64,000 bases of DNA from Fulvia fulva. Lineage: Eukaryota; Ascomycota; Dothideomycetes; Mycosphaerellales; Mycosphaerellaceae. Made by a program: the position numbers and the translations under genes. The stretch lies in contig NC_063018.1 in the NCBI RefSeq assembly GCF_020509005.1, positions 62,001 to 126,000 of the forward strand, in the 5' to 3' direction. Below, in pieces: positions 30,711 to 41,311 of this stretch. The notes beneath the pieces are model-generated. The model was given only the letters and a program-made list of their open reading frames with translations. It ran no database searches and was not told the origin of the DNA. Positions within the stretch are counted from its first letter, which is position 1. Every line of letters starts with the position of its first letter.

Positions 30711-32240
30711 ATGAGCGTCCGACAAGCGCCGACATACCAGCAGGGCGCCCCTCATCGCGAGCGCGTCCCGGACGACGATTCCGATGTCGAGGAGGAGGCC
30801 CTCGCCAACAACTACCGCGAACAGGTGGGCTACCAGGATGGAATGGGTGGTGAGGACTACGACCTCGAGCGCAGCAGCACACTGGGAGGCACACAAGATC
30901 TGCAGGCACAACTCCAAGCCGCAGCGACACCGCTTGAATACGGCGCCAGTCTCGAGGTCAAGATCCAGAGCTACGACAGCTACTGCAATCTCTTCCACTT
31001 CATCTTGAACAGCGATGGCCCGGTTGATATTGATGTCCCGTCGGTAAGTATTGAAGAGACGGTAAGACGGTGGCCGTGAATACATGCTGATGCGTACGTC
31101 AAGTACTACTGGGCCTGGGATGTCATCGACGAGTTCATCTACCAATTCAACTCCTTCTGCGCCTACCGTCAGCGCGCCGCCTTCCAGCAAAATTCGTCGA
31201 GCGCCAACATCAGCGAAGAGGACATGACCGTCCTGCGCGAGAACCCACAGGTCTGGGGCTGCTACTCCGTCCTGAACGTCCTCTACTCCCTTATCCAGCG
31301 ATCCCAAATCAGCGAGCAGCTCGAGGCACGCAAGAGAGGCGAGGATGGCGCACTATACGCCGGCGAGTACGGCAACAGACCGCTCTACCAGATGCTGGGA
31401 TACTTCTCCATCATCGGCCTGCTGCGCGTGCACTGCCTGCTCGGCGACTTCAGCTTGGCGCTCAAGACGCTCGACAACATCGAACTTAACAAGAAGGCAA
31501 TGTTTGCTCGCGTCATGGCCGCCAACTTCACCACCTACTACTACATCGGCTTCTCCTACATGATGATGCACCGCTACGCCGATGCTCTGCGCGCCTTCAA
31601 CCACATCCTCATCTACGTATCCCGCACCAAGAACTTCCAGAAGGGTGCGCAGTACGACAGCATCAGCAAGAAGAACGACCAGATGTACGCTCTCGTCGCC
31701 ATCTGTGTGGCATTCCACCCCACGCGTCTCGACGACACCATCCACACCGCGCTGAGGGAGAAGTACGGCGAGCAGCTCACACGCATGCAGCGAGGTGGCC
31801 CAGAGGCCCTTCCAATCTTCGAGGAGCTCTTCCGCGCAGCCTGCCCCAAGTTCATCTCTCCAACACCACCCGACTTCGAGAACCCACACCTCAACCCCGA
31901 CCCCATCGAGCACCACCTCGCCATCTTCATGAACGAGGTCAAGAACAACATCTTCACCCCCACCGTCCGCAGCTACCTGAAGCTCTACACCACCATGGAC
32001 ATCACCAAGCTCGCCGGCTTCCTCGACGTGGACGCCGACACCCTCCGCAGCTGGCTCCTCGTCAACAAGCAGCGCAGCCGCCAAGTCCGACACTCCGAGG
32101 GCGGTCTCCTCGAGGGTGACGCTGTCAACACCAGCGACCTCGACTACGCGATGGAGGGCGACTTGATCCACGTCTCAGAGGCAAAGATCGGCCGTAGACT
32201 GGTGGACTGGTACCTACGAAACCTCGCGAGAACGTACTAG
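30711..32240 (+). CDS. Eukaryotic translation initiation factor 3 subunit l (eIF3l)
   Basis: Subunit of the eIF3 complex that brings mRNA and the 40S ribosome together. Two exons, 30,711-31,043 and 31,104-32,240, with a 60-nt intron (GTAAGT, TGCTGATG branch site), giving 489 aa. Recognised from long conserved stretches: YDSYCNLFHFIL, WAWDVIDEFIYQF, LGYFSIIGLLRVH, YYIGFSYMMM, a C-terminal PCI domain with SYLKLYTTMDITKLAGFLD, and RRLVDWYLRN. The acidic N-terminus (DDDSDVEEEAL) is usual. An upstream in-frame ATG at 30,639 would add 24 residues; 30,711 is preferred because it starts the conserved protein. Length is normal for fungi. Confidence 0.95.
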
Positions 32241-32596
32241 GGGTGCGACTCGCCTGCTCCGTCAGCGGCACCACCACGGGGCAGTGATCGTGCCAAGATC
32301 CGGAAGAAGGGACACGATCTTAGCCAGATTCGGTACGCTAGACAGCCGCAGACTGGAGGGTATTACCTGTGAACGGAAAAGCATGGATATGAGCGTGTAT
32401 AAGCGAGGCGTTGGGGATGGACGCGATATGACAATAGCCTCAAGAAAGGCACTCAAGCCGGATCCCGTGCTTCCGTCTGTGTCCCTGCAATAAGGAGAGA
32501 AGGACATGAGACTTACTCGCGGACATCCCAAGCTCTCTATAGAAACGTATGAAAGGAACGCATGATAGCTGGCATCACGAACTTCTTCACGACCTA
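32241..32596. other. Convergent intergenic region, no gene seen
   Basis: About 356 bp between the 3' ends of eIF3l and the ABC-F gene. Presumably holds both transcript ends. No repeat or RNA gene recognised. Confidence 0.5.
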
Positions 32597-34943
32597 TCAG
32601 CTCGGGCTTCCAAAGACTAACTCTCGCCCCTTCCCCATCCTCCCAGCACTCCTCTCCGCAACCTCCTCATACTGCTCCATTCCCCTCTCCAACTGTACCA
32701 ACCTCCCCTTACTCAACCTAAACACAACCCTCCTCCTCACCCCTCCATCCTCATCCCCCCCCCCCCCCCTCACGCTCACTCTCACTTCCCTCTTCCTCAT
32801 CCCCATCCCCATCCCTCGAACTCCCCGCAAGAGCCCTCAAACTCATCCCCTCCACCACCGTCTTCATAAAAACCCGATCGTGCGTCACAACTAGAATAGC
32901 ACCTTCGTAATTTCTTAGAGCGGATATGAGCGCCTGGATCGTATCCGTATCAAGATGCGTCGTGACTTCATCCAGAATCAAAAGATGGGGCGGGTTGATG
33001 AACAATCTCGCTAAAGCGAGACGGACCCTCTGGCCGCCGGATAGGAGCGAGATGGGGATGTCAGACGCTACCTTGCCTGAGAGACCTACGCCGGACAGGA
33101 GGGCGCGGGCGGGTTGTTCCGTCAGGTCGGGGCCTGCGTGTTGGAGGAGGTGGGAAAGGGCTGTGAGGGTGGGGTTGGAGGTGGCGGTGTGGGAGAGGTC
33201 TGAGGGGGATTGTTGGGAGTAGAGGGATGTGCGGGCGCGGGTGTGGTGGTGGATTGTGCCTGATGTTGGGGTGATGGGGTTGTCGGAGGAGGAGGCTGGG
33301 GTAGTGCCTATTGCGAGGGAGACGAGGGTAGATTTTCCTGAGCCGTTGAGGCCTGCTAGGCCGATACGGTCGCCGGGGTGGATGGTGAGGTTGATGTCCG
33401 TCAGGATTGGCCTGTTTCCGTACTTGAAGGAGACGTTTTCGAAGGAGACCAGACTACCTGGGAAGCGCAGATCTGGCGGTTGCGTTGGGATTGTCATGGT
33501 AGCGGGTGGATCGAACTTTGGTAGCTCAATTTCAGCTCTGTTGCTGTCGTGGTAACCTGCTAGATCTCTGTTGAGCTTGAACCTCCCGCCCTTTGCAGAG
33601 AGCTCCATTCCCATGCGGTCTTCGAGCTTCTTCTTACGTGAAGCGGCTTGCTTGAGTTTCTTGTCATCGCCAGCTCGTTTGACGGCTTGCATATTACTAT
33701 CGATGCTCGATTGGATGTGTTTCTTCTTGATGTCCAAGGCATCTTTCATGCGGGAGAGATACTTGTACTGCTTTAGACGATCAGTCTCGTAAGCTGAGAG
33801 GTTGCCTCTGAATCGCTCCAGCTGCTGCTCGCGGAGGACCAGGAGCTCATCCGCTACTTCGTCGCCAAAGGCGCGGTCGTGGCTGACGACCAGGACTGTG
33901 GTGGAGTCGTCCATGCTTTGGATGTATCGTTCGAGCCATATGATTGATGGAAGGTCCAGGAAGTTTGTAGGCTCGTCCAGCAGAAGTAAATCAGCCAATT
34001 GACAGAGCGCACAGGCGAGACTACATCTCGTCCGCCAGCCGCCTGAAAGTTGTGACCGTGGTTGATCGATACTCTCCTTGGAGAATCCGAGACCGAGCAA
34101 TACTGATCGCGCCTTTGCTTCAGCGCCACTCGCGTCCATCTGAGCGGGTCAGCACACATCATGGATAGCTCAACGGCGACTTACAAGCTCGAGAGACGTC
34201 TGCACTTCACTCAACATCTCAGCCGACTTTTGCGTCTCATCACTGATCTCATCGACACTCAGAGGTTCCGTCAACCTCGCTGCAGATGCATCAACTTCGC
34301 CCTCAAGGCGCAATTGCACCTTACTCGCTTCCTTTCCTCTCGCACCACTGCGACGCTTCGCAATCTGCTTAACATCGGCAAGTCGCTTTTCAAGCCGCTC
34401 ATGAGCGACGCGTCGATACGCACGAACCGCAGCGGTCGGGTCTTCCATGTCCAACGCAGCTGAAAGCAGTCTCGATTTATGGAGCAGCCGCTCCCGCGTC
34501 GCATCGCTGCGGACGACATACTGAAGCACGGTCAAGTCCTCCAGCTGTATAGCGTCCATATCTTCCTCGAGAGTCGATTCCGTCTGGCCGAGTAGCAAGA
34601 CTTTGACGCCTCTCGGTATGCTTGAGATTTGATCTGTGGCGATAGCGCGAAGCAAGGTCGATTTGCCAATGCCATTGCGGCCGTGGAGGACATAATGTCG
34701 TCCTCGTTGAAGCTGGAAATTGGCATGTGAGAGTAGCTCTCGGTTGCCAATGGAGATGTTCAAGTCTTTCACCACGATCTGTCCACGTCAGTATCTTTTC
34801 GAAGCATCCCCCGTCCCATTTCACACCTCCTTCAAATTGCTGTCCTCGTCCATCTCTGTGTGAAAGCGGCTCTGCTGGGCTGACACAGTAAGCGTGCCCG
34901 CCACATCGCCCGCATTTTGCTCCTTGTTTCGCTTCGTTGGCAT
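32597..34943 (-). CDS. ABC-F family ATPase (translation-associated), with an apparent frameshift
   Basis: Soluble twin-ATPase ABC protein; fungal ABC-F proteins act in ribosome biogenesis or translation. Exons: 34,827-34,943, 34,185-34,778, then from 34,139. Introns are 48 and 45 nt. Domain 1: HGRNGIGKSTLL (Walker A), LSGGW, LLLLDEPTNFLD. Linker with KYLSRMKDALDIKKKH. Domain 2: AGLNGSGKSTLV, LLSGGQRVRLAL, LILDEVTTHLD (VTT in place of the usual PTN). At a run of 15 C (32,755-32,769) the frame reaches a stop at 32,751, but the frame one base shorter continues with RRRVVFRLSKGRLVQLE and EQYEEVAERSAG to 32,597, the usual C-terminus. The run is either misread or a true frameshift. Confidence 0.88.
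32755..32769. repeat. 15-bp poly-C tract inside the ABC-F coding region
   Basis: Homopolymer of 15 C (G on the coding strand). Fourteen or seventeen would join the two conserved reading frames of the ABC-F gene; fifteen does not. Confidence 0.85.
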
Positions 34944-35526
34944 CTTGACGGTAGTAACACTGCTTTGTCCGATTTCTGTCACTTGTCGTAAGAGGCAGCT
35001 AGAATTCGCGATGTGTGAAAAGAAAGGAAGTTCTACACGACCTACAATGATGGTGCTCTGGGCTTCTCCTTAGTACTTTCACGTTGCTGCCAGATTCTGC
35101 AACTTTTCAATGCCAGTACTGTTTCGGCAGCGATGTTGCGTAAACTGATGGTGAGTCAAAGAATGAAGGTTGCACTTTCTGTTGCGGTGTCTCCAAAGGG
35201 TCTTGTGGCGCCAAGGGCTTGCCAGCCGCGAGCCGGGATCGTGCATTGTCGTGGCAGTGTTGTTCAATGTTGTGGGAAAGACCGAATGAAGCACCGAAGT
35301 TGGTCTTGCGACTCATGATAGAGTGTCTGGGAAATGTTATGCAGTATCCTCGCAGGTCGACTGCCACTCGTCATTCCTCATGCTGGCCTCTCCTCGGCAC
35401 AAAACACCACTCATGCACATCTCTCGTACGACCATTGCACTGCCGTGTGTCGTGTCATAGGAACGCCAGAACACCTCGCCTGTATCAAAGCCCTGGTAAT
35501 CTACACGTTGAATCATGCTCTCTCGC
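34944..35526. other. Intergenic region upstream of the ABC-F gene
   Basis: 583 bp between the ABC-F start and the Did2 stop. Small overlapping frames in several directions, none with recognisable features. The part next to 34,943 should be the ABC-F promoter. Confidence 0.45.
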
Positions 35527-36293
35527 CTAGCTCCTGAGCGCACGCAGCCGCTCGCCCAGCTTGTCTTCCCGCTCCTCTTCCGCCGGCTGCTGTATATTCT
35601 GAGCCGGTGTTGCGCCTGCCATCTCCTGACTCAGCTCAACCCCAGCTTCGTCTGCCACTTGTCCCATCAGCTTATCGACATCCTCTTGTGGTGTGGCTGT
35701 TGCGGTCGCGGATGAGGTCGCGTTCTCGTAGTATCCTGTCGCAACGTCGAGATCCTCGAATTGTGTCTCGAAGCGGTCCATCACTGCTGATATCTATCCA
35801 GTCGTTAGTCTTGCGCTGCGGTAATGCCCACTATCCGATTCCGGTCTTAGCCTACCTGCTCTAGGTTCATGCTCCTCATCGCATTGTCCATGCCCTTGAC
35901 CACATTCGCCATACTGCCAGTCACTTGTCGCATGGTGACGGCTGTCTGTACTCGTGAGGATACGGCATCGATTCGTGAGGCTAATCGTAGGAGGTTGAGG
36001 TTCTCGTTCTTCTTGCGGATCGCATTTTGGGCGTAGATTTTGGCGATGTCGGTGTGGTTTTGCTGGATGGCCTGACATCACATCAGCTTACATTTATTAA
36101 GCATCTATCTGCTGTAGTAGAGGCTGACCTTCTTCAGCTTGGCCTTCTCTGTCTGCTCATCTTTGCTCGCTTTCGCTGCCTGACGATTGAGTTGCTTCGC
36201 CGTGAACTGTTGTGTGTGTCAGTTGCGCTTCAGCTCGATAGAGTCAGATATGGCTACCTTTAGGTTGAAGAGGGCTTTCTCGAGGCCAGACAT
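35527..36293 (-). CDS. did2: ESCRT-III accessory protein Did2/CHMP1
   Basis: Recruits Vps4 to ESCRT-III for disassembly during multivesicular body sorting at endosomes. Four exons: 36,258-36,293, 36,129-36,206, 35,856-36,071, 35,527-35,793 (198 aa); introns of 51, 57 and 62 nt with good GT-AG ends. The protein begins [18 protein letters not shown], has the charged helical core [20 protein letters not shown] and [14 protein letters not shown], and [13 protein letters not shown], the strongly conserved CHMP1 block. It ends [13 protein letters not shown], a typical MIM1 motif bound by the Vps4 MIT domain. Short, alanine/threonine-rich linker before [18 protein letters not shown]. Complete and ordinary. 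Confidence 0.95.
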
Positions 36294-36843
36294 GGTGGAG
36301 AGTGGTATCAAATGTGAGTGTATGCACGAGAAGAGTGTCGCATGCAAGATACATGTACGCTGCGCCTAAAGTGCCGGGCCACGTGCGTCATCGTCACATG
36401 AAAGATCCCGAAGATCAGCCTGAATGCACCTAAAAGGGACCTTCCCTTGTCCTTTCTTCACAACACACCATTGCACTTCAGATTTCAGTCAACATCACCA
36501 GGCCGAACACGTTGGCCTTGCAGCATAATGCTCTGGTCTATTACACCTTGTCTATGGGCATGCCGGTCTCGATGTGTACCGCAGTCTTGCATCTCGAACA
36601 TCGCAACACGTTGCTCCAGCTGTCTTGATGACTTCCACAACGAATCAGTGGGTGAGCACAGCTAAGATGATATCGAGCAGGTCTGAGTCGTCCTCATGTT
36701 TATCAGCGAAATGACTCTCCCACCGTACAGATTCTACCTACCGACCATAGTAACGAAGCCACTCTATCTTTCCAAATGACAGCGTCTATCGACAGCACGA
36801 TCGCGTATTCGACAAGGAGGAAGTTCTCTAGCACCGCACTGTT
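36294..36843. promoter_or_regulatory. Divergent promoter region, Did2 / membrane protein
   Basis: 550 bp between divergent start codons. A small frame at 36,447-36,665 has no recognisable feature. No motif defined. Confidence 0.4.
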
Positions 36844-37377
36844 ATGGATCTCCTGACCGCATGTCCACCTCTCACCTTCGCCGGCTTTCTGATCGCACGC
36901 GCCACGATCGCCTCGGCCGCAGAAGCCAACGCAGCCGGGACAGTAGTCACTGGTCTACACACCATGGGGTTCCCGACACCACGATACTGCGGAATCGCCG
37001 CGGTCCTCTTCGCAAGCTGCATTCCAAGTCTACCATTATCAAGAGGCCTTTTCTGGATCGTGCGGCGGGACGTCGACCCAACCCATCTTGACCTTCTCCG
37101 AGAACTCATCGGCTGCTGGTCTATATATTCTTACCTTGGCGTCATCGGCGAGACCCCAAGCTTCGCCAGGTTGTTCGCAAAAAAGGCGGGCACTCCGTCC
37201 ACCGGAATCCCTGCGATGTTGTGTTGCGGACTTGGGTTTTCTTTGATCCTCCATACTACCATCGCTGTTGGCTTCGTGGGTTGGGGCCTGGTACGCAGGA
37301 TCACACAAATGCTGCGTCACGGGATACCCAGGCCTCAACAGTCACTTGCGAGTAGCGGCCGAACTCCAACTCGTTAG
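36844..37377 (+). CDS. Hypothetical small membrane protein A
   Basis: 177 aa with no family I recognise. Hydrophobic stretches at roughly residues 8-30, 45-66, 90-105 and 125-152 suggest a multi-pass membrane protein. The C-terminal HTTIAVGFVGWGLVRRI resembles HGAIAVGFVLYGAGWRI in the next gene, and both have Ala-rich N-termini starting with a GF pair, so the two are probably tandem paralogues. The first ATG is used; no intron is required. Its function cannot be inferred. Antisense frames over the same stretch are shorter and lack such structure. Confidence 0.6.
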   Translation: MDLLTACPPLTFAGFLIARATIASAAEANAAGTVVTGLHTMGFPTPRYCGIAAVLFASCIPSLPLSRGLFWIVRRDVDPTHLDLLRELIGCWSIYSYLGVIGETPSFARLFAKKAGTPSTGIPAMLCCGLGFSLILHTTIAVGFVGWGLVRRITQMLRHGIPRPQQSLASSGRTPTR

Positions 37378-37722
37378 CAACAAAAGATCATTGGCTGCAT
37401 GTTTTATATGATGCTATGCTTGGCGCTGGACCCGGCATAACGGACCACTTCGATACTACTCAGCAGGCTGACCCGGAACCTACTTGAGGACTCTCAAAAA
37501 CATGAGCAGTTGCTAACCATCGATGTAAGCAATGCCGAGCTCGTGTGAGGCGTCAAGGTCGAGCTGGAAGGAGCTAGTCAGCTGTCCTCAGGATGGCCTT
37601 TCTTATATCCTTTCTTCCCTAGCTCAACAACCATTCCGAACTTCAACATACATCGCGCATATCAGCACACTTCTCTCGACATCGTCTATCCAGGAGTTTC
37701 TGCACCGACACTATCATCGACC

Positions 37723-38250
37723 ATGTCATCGACAGTATTTGCAGCAGGATTTGCAGCAGCCCTCGCGGCAGATGCCGACACCGACACCTACACCTCGCAA
37801 GCAGCAGCCCTCACCACACCGGGCGTCTTCACTTCCCTACTCGTTGCCCTTCCCCTTCTCGGCGCACTCTGCCTCTGGCTCATCAGCTTCATGCCACACT
37901 TGCTACTTACGGTTGCCACTACTCTGTTGGCGGATTGGGCCCGAGGAAGGCGCGCTTGCGACACTAATGACGATGAGATGGACAAGGTCATGGGGAACTC
38001 CATCGTTCTCTATCTAATCGTCTCACTGCTCGCCCTTGCGGTGGAGGAACCTGTCACGGTCACAGCAGAATTGATTACGCTCTCGCATGCTCTGATGCAG
38101 TCTGCGGTGGTCCATGGAGCGATTGCGGTCGGATTTGTGCTTTATGGTGCTGGATGGCGGATTGCGAGACACTTCCAGAAGAAGGATGCGGTGAAGGTAG
38201 CGGAGGATGGTTGCAGCGAGACGACACCGCTGGCAAGAGCTGAAGCGTGA
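37723..38250 (+). CDS. Hypothetical small membrane protein B (likely paralogue of A)
   Basis: 175 aa, unrecognised family. The N-terminus is Ala/Thr/Asp-rich. Hydrophobic segments lie at about residues 36-60, 92-112 and 125-150, separated by an acidic loop (CDTNDDEMDKV). The tail is charged (FQKKDAVKVAEDG). It shares the motif HxxIAVGFVxxGxxxRI with the preceding gene on the same strand, 345 bp upstream. A pyrimidine-rich, C/A-rich leader precedes the ATG at 37,723. Tandem duplication followed by divergence is the simplest explanation. No enzymatic motif seen. Confidence 0.62.
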   Translation: MSSTVFAAGFAAALAADADTDTYTSQAAALTTPGVFTSLLVALPLLGALCLWLISFMPHLLLTVATTLLADWARGRRACDTNDDEMDKVMGNSIVLYLIVSLLALAVEEPVTVTAELITLSHALMQSAVVHGAIAVGFVLYGAGWRIARHFQKKDAVKVAEDGCSETTPLARAEA

Positions 38251-39415
38251 TGCAGCATCATGCAGATGGACGCGCTCAAGTTGACTTCCGATCTACATGG
38301 CAGAGGATGCTGCACGTTGCAAGCGTGCCACGAAATATTATAGCAGGATGGACAGTGATCAGGCTCCATCGCAACATACAGTTGATCTGCCGCAAATCAA
38401 GTGCATGTCGCCCATGTAGCAGATAGCATGTGAGCGGTCCCGACACAATGACACGATAGTGCACATTTTACGGCGTACCATAGCGAAGCATATTTCGAAA
38501 TACGGGGTCTTACCTCGACTTCAATTTGAACTCTCAATTCTGCCACCACTTCTCACCGCCCCATGCGCTGCGACATGTCTTGATTCTGGGATACATCGTC
38601 CTATCGTGTATACATGATGCACGAAAGTATATCAGTGTCAGTGACCGAGGTGTTTCGGAGACCGCAACGGGCTGCTCCTATCGGTCCCAGCCATTCGCAG
38701 CCCCTCCCAACGCAACAGGAGCACATACATGCCAACAACGGGCCTGCGGCTGTCCCTTCCTCGATTCGCACCCCGCCTACACAAAACGCGTCGGTGTATG
38801 CTGGTCCGCCTGGCACAGTGGGTCTGCGGAACATGGGCAGTGTGAAATAGCATGAGCTGGGAAGTCGATGGAAAGAGCAGAACTAGTACATGGCGGAAAT
38901 CTGTGGAAAGCGACAGGTGGGCAAAGTAGGGATCTGCATTCTTGCTGTCTGTGGATACAGAAGCGAAAAGGGGGAGCTTCAACGATGGAGACTGGAAGAC
39001 AACACGGTGGGTACGGGAGACAACCATGTTTTGCGGATGCTGTCGATATCTTGCTACTGACTGAGATCCATGGATGTGCCGGAGAGGTATGAGTAGCTTT
39101 GTGCAGCAGTACATCCAAGCTGTACCCGTCTGCGGCATGTTGATTTCCCTACCTCTGCTCATGCACACCGAAGACGATGGCAGCTTGTGGGATCGTTGCA
39201 GCTCTTCCACATATCTGCGATTCGGCGGCTGTTACCAGTATGTTGCCTCGCAGCAACGTGAGTGTTTGCATACAGCCGCATGGATCCGCAAGCGAGTGGC
39301 GCTGCATCCTGGCATTCAGCTCCAGCGCTTCATACTTCAGGTGTCTAGCGACCTTCTCAAAGCTAGACCTGAAACTCTCGTCTCAGAACTCGAAAGACAT
39401 GGAGCCTGATCGATC
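38251..39415. other. Long intergenic region; only doubtful frames
   Basis: About 1.2 kb. A plus-strand frame at 38,614-38,850 (78 aa, Pro/Gln/Ala-rich, ending GTVGLRNMGSVK) overlaps a minus-strand frame at 38,638-39,210 (190 aa, rich in Arg, Ser and His). Neither shows a domain or convincing start context, so neither is annotated as a gene. The part before 39,416 may contain earlier exons of the decayed STAND-type gene. Confidence 0.4.
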
Positions 39416-40397
39416 CTCGAGGCTACTAACACCGTCATAGCACTTAGTGTTAAGGTCTACAAGTTCTTGAAGGCGATGCACGATGCGCCTGAAGAGATCA
39501 GGGAATATCTTGACGTTCTCGGCCGTTCGCTACATGAACAACGCGTGGCACGTGAGCGAACCCCTCTTCGAGCGGCTCTTGATCGGTTCCAAGGCAACAG
39601 TGACGACGCAATGGCGGCCTTCGAGAGTGCTCCGGCATGGGATGAAATCATGGACCATATTGGAGCGTTGAACCAGACCAGACCGCCTCATTCAAGCGCG
39701 TGGGTAGACTTGTTGAGAAGATTAGGGCACCCAGCAGCCTCACAGAAAGCGCAGTGCAGTCACCGGCAGGTGCATTCTACGGGGGCATCAAGATCATCCT
39801 GTCGACTGCAGCTAGGATAGAGGTCAGTCCGATTCGTTGGCCACAAGTGATCCGAGCGAGGCTGACAATGTCCAGAATGAAGTCGATTCCGTCGCAAACG
39901 CCCTGCTCGAGATGACAGAAGTGATTGAGGTCTGTAATAGGGAGAGGCAACTATACGAAAGCGATAAGCTGTCCCGCATGATCGCAGATTGCTACCTGGA
40001 GGTGCTCAACGTTTTGCGACTATCGCTCCAAGAGATTCAAGGCCGACGATTTATGCGGACACTCATGGCTTCCATGGACAATAGCTACCGCTCTGAACTT
40101 GACAAAGCAATGACGACGATCCGGCGAATTTCAGATTCCATCCTCAGAGAAGTGGACTATCAACATCGCCTCGAGATGCGAGAAACGAGCTCTCGAGTTA
40201 TTGACATGCAATTTCAGCAGCACAAGATGCTTGCTCTTCTCGAAAATCAGCAAAGTATCCTACAAGAGATGGACGAGGAGAGGAAGGTCATGACTGCCAC
40301 TCAGGGCCAGCAAGAAGTCTTGCAGGCCATTCAGCCGATCGAGAGGCAGCTCCAGTCGCAGATTGGCTCGAACATACAGATCACCACCGCACATTAG
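39416..40397 (+). pseudogene. Decayed N-terminal module of a fungal STAND/NACHT-type protein
   Basis: Three pieces in different frames read as one helical protein. First, 39,416 to about 39,680: LEATNTVIALSVKVYKFLKA, then AFESAPAWDEIMDHIGALNQT. Second, to 39,822: SFKRVGRLVEKIRAP and GAFYGGIKIILSTAARIE. Third, 39,876-40,397: NEVDSVANALLEMTEVIEV, LYESDKLSRMIADCYLEVLN, then a coiled-coil-like tail ending QIGSNIQITTAH. Pieces 2 and 3 join through a good 53-nt intron (39,823-39,875; GTCAGT, GCTGAC, CCAG). Pieces 1 and 2 are out of frame by a tandem AGACC duplication at 39,675-39,684, though a 50-nt intron 39,627-39,676 would also restore frame. The expected NACHT and repeat domains are absent. The style resembles pre-NTPase regions of fungal NLR-like proteins. 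Confidence 0.5.
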
Positions 40398-41311
40398 CAT
40401 GACACTGCGAAAACATGGCAAGCCAGGTCCATAGCTTAAGAGCCTCGATTGACACAGACTGTGCAGAAGCGCCCATGGCAAACGATTGAACGATGCATCG
40501 TCTGGTGTAAACTGCGTCCCGCCGGATGTTTAGCAAGGGCTAAAGCCTGACGCCGAGACGAGAAGATCGTGCCGCTGTCAGGACTGCATGCCATGGCGCC
40601 ACTACAGGTGCAAGAGATATCCAAAGTTGGTGGATGGAGCGCTTCGGCGTTACAACATGTAGCGATACCGACGCGATCGAACGGTATGTGCTTGAATGGC
40701 GTGCGATTCGGTAGCCTTGGTCCTGTTGTGCTGAGTTTTATCAAAGCCATGCTCACTCCACGGAGGTCCCGAGTAGCCCTAACTGCAACGGAAGGAATTC
40801 TAACGACATGCATTACAAAATGACTCATGCGGCTAGTATAGAGCAAGGCATCTTTGGAACGGCCAGCCATAACCTGGAGCTGATTAGCGTACTCGCATTC
40901 GGATGCTACTGACGCCGTCAGGTGGCGAAATCCATCTTCAATGCCCACTCTTTGATGCCCATTATTCTCGGCACCCACCCGGTCTTCGATAGCTACTTCC
41001 GCCTCCTTCCGAAGTAGTGTCGCTGTAGCGGTTGTTGCTATATGATATAAAAGCGGTAACGATATAGCTATCAAAGACAGTGTGGGTGACAAAGATATAA
41101 TAGGTATTAAAGAGTGGGTATCGAAGATAAATTTTGGGGTCAGGTGGAGCGGCCGCGAAGTTTATGCACATCGCTTCCCTCGTTCCATCCGGCACAACGA
41201 TGCTCTACGTCACCTGTGCTACAGTATTTCTGGAAACTCATACATTTCTTTGCGTGCACTTCTCGATCATCCAACACGCCTTCATCAACCTCCTCTTCTA
41301 CGTGCCTCAAG
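40398..41311. other. Intergenic region before the esterase gene
   Basis: About 0.9 kb. A 218-codon minus-strand frame (40,436-41,092) is rich in Arg, Ser, His and Cys with no recognisable domain and is not accepted as a gene. The segment 41,040-41,130 is AT-rich (ATGATATAAAAGC, GATATAATAGG) and may hold the core promoter of the esterase. Confidence 0.4.

Noticed and set aside
30660..31307. 215-codon minus-strand frame
   Set aside because: Antisense of eIF3l exon 1, crosses its intron, no own motif.
31353..32171. 272-codon minus-strand frame rich in Val, Glu and Asp
   Set aside because: Antisense of eIF3l; the composition follows from the codon bias of the opposite strand.
38638..39210. 190-codon minus-strand frame
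   Set aside because: No motif; overlaps another frame on the plus strand; composition random-like.
40436..41092. 218-codon minus-strand frame
   Set aside because: Arg/Ser/His/Cys-rich random-like composition, no domain, and it overlaps the likely esterase promoter.
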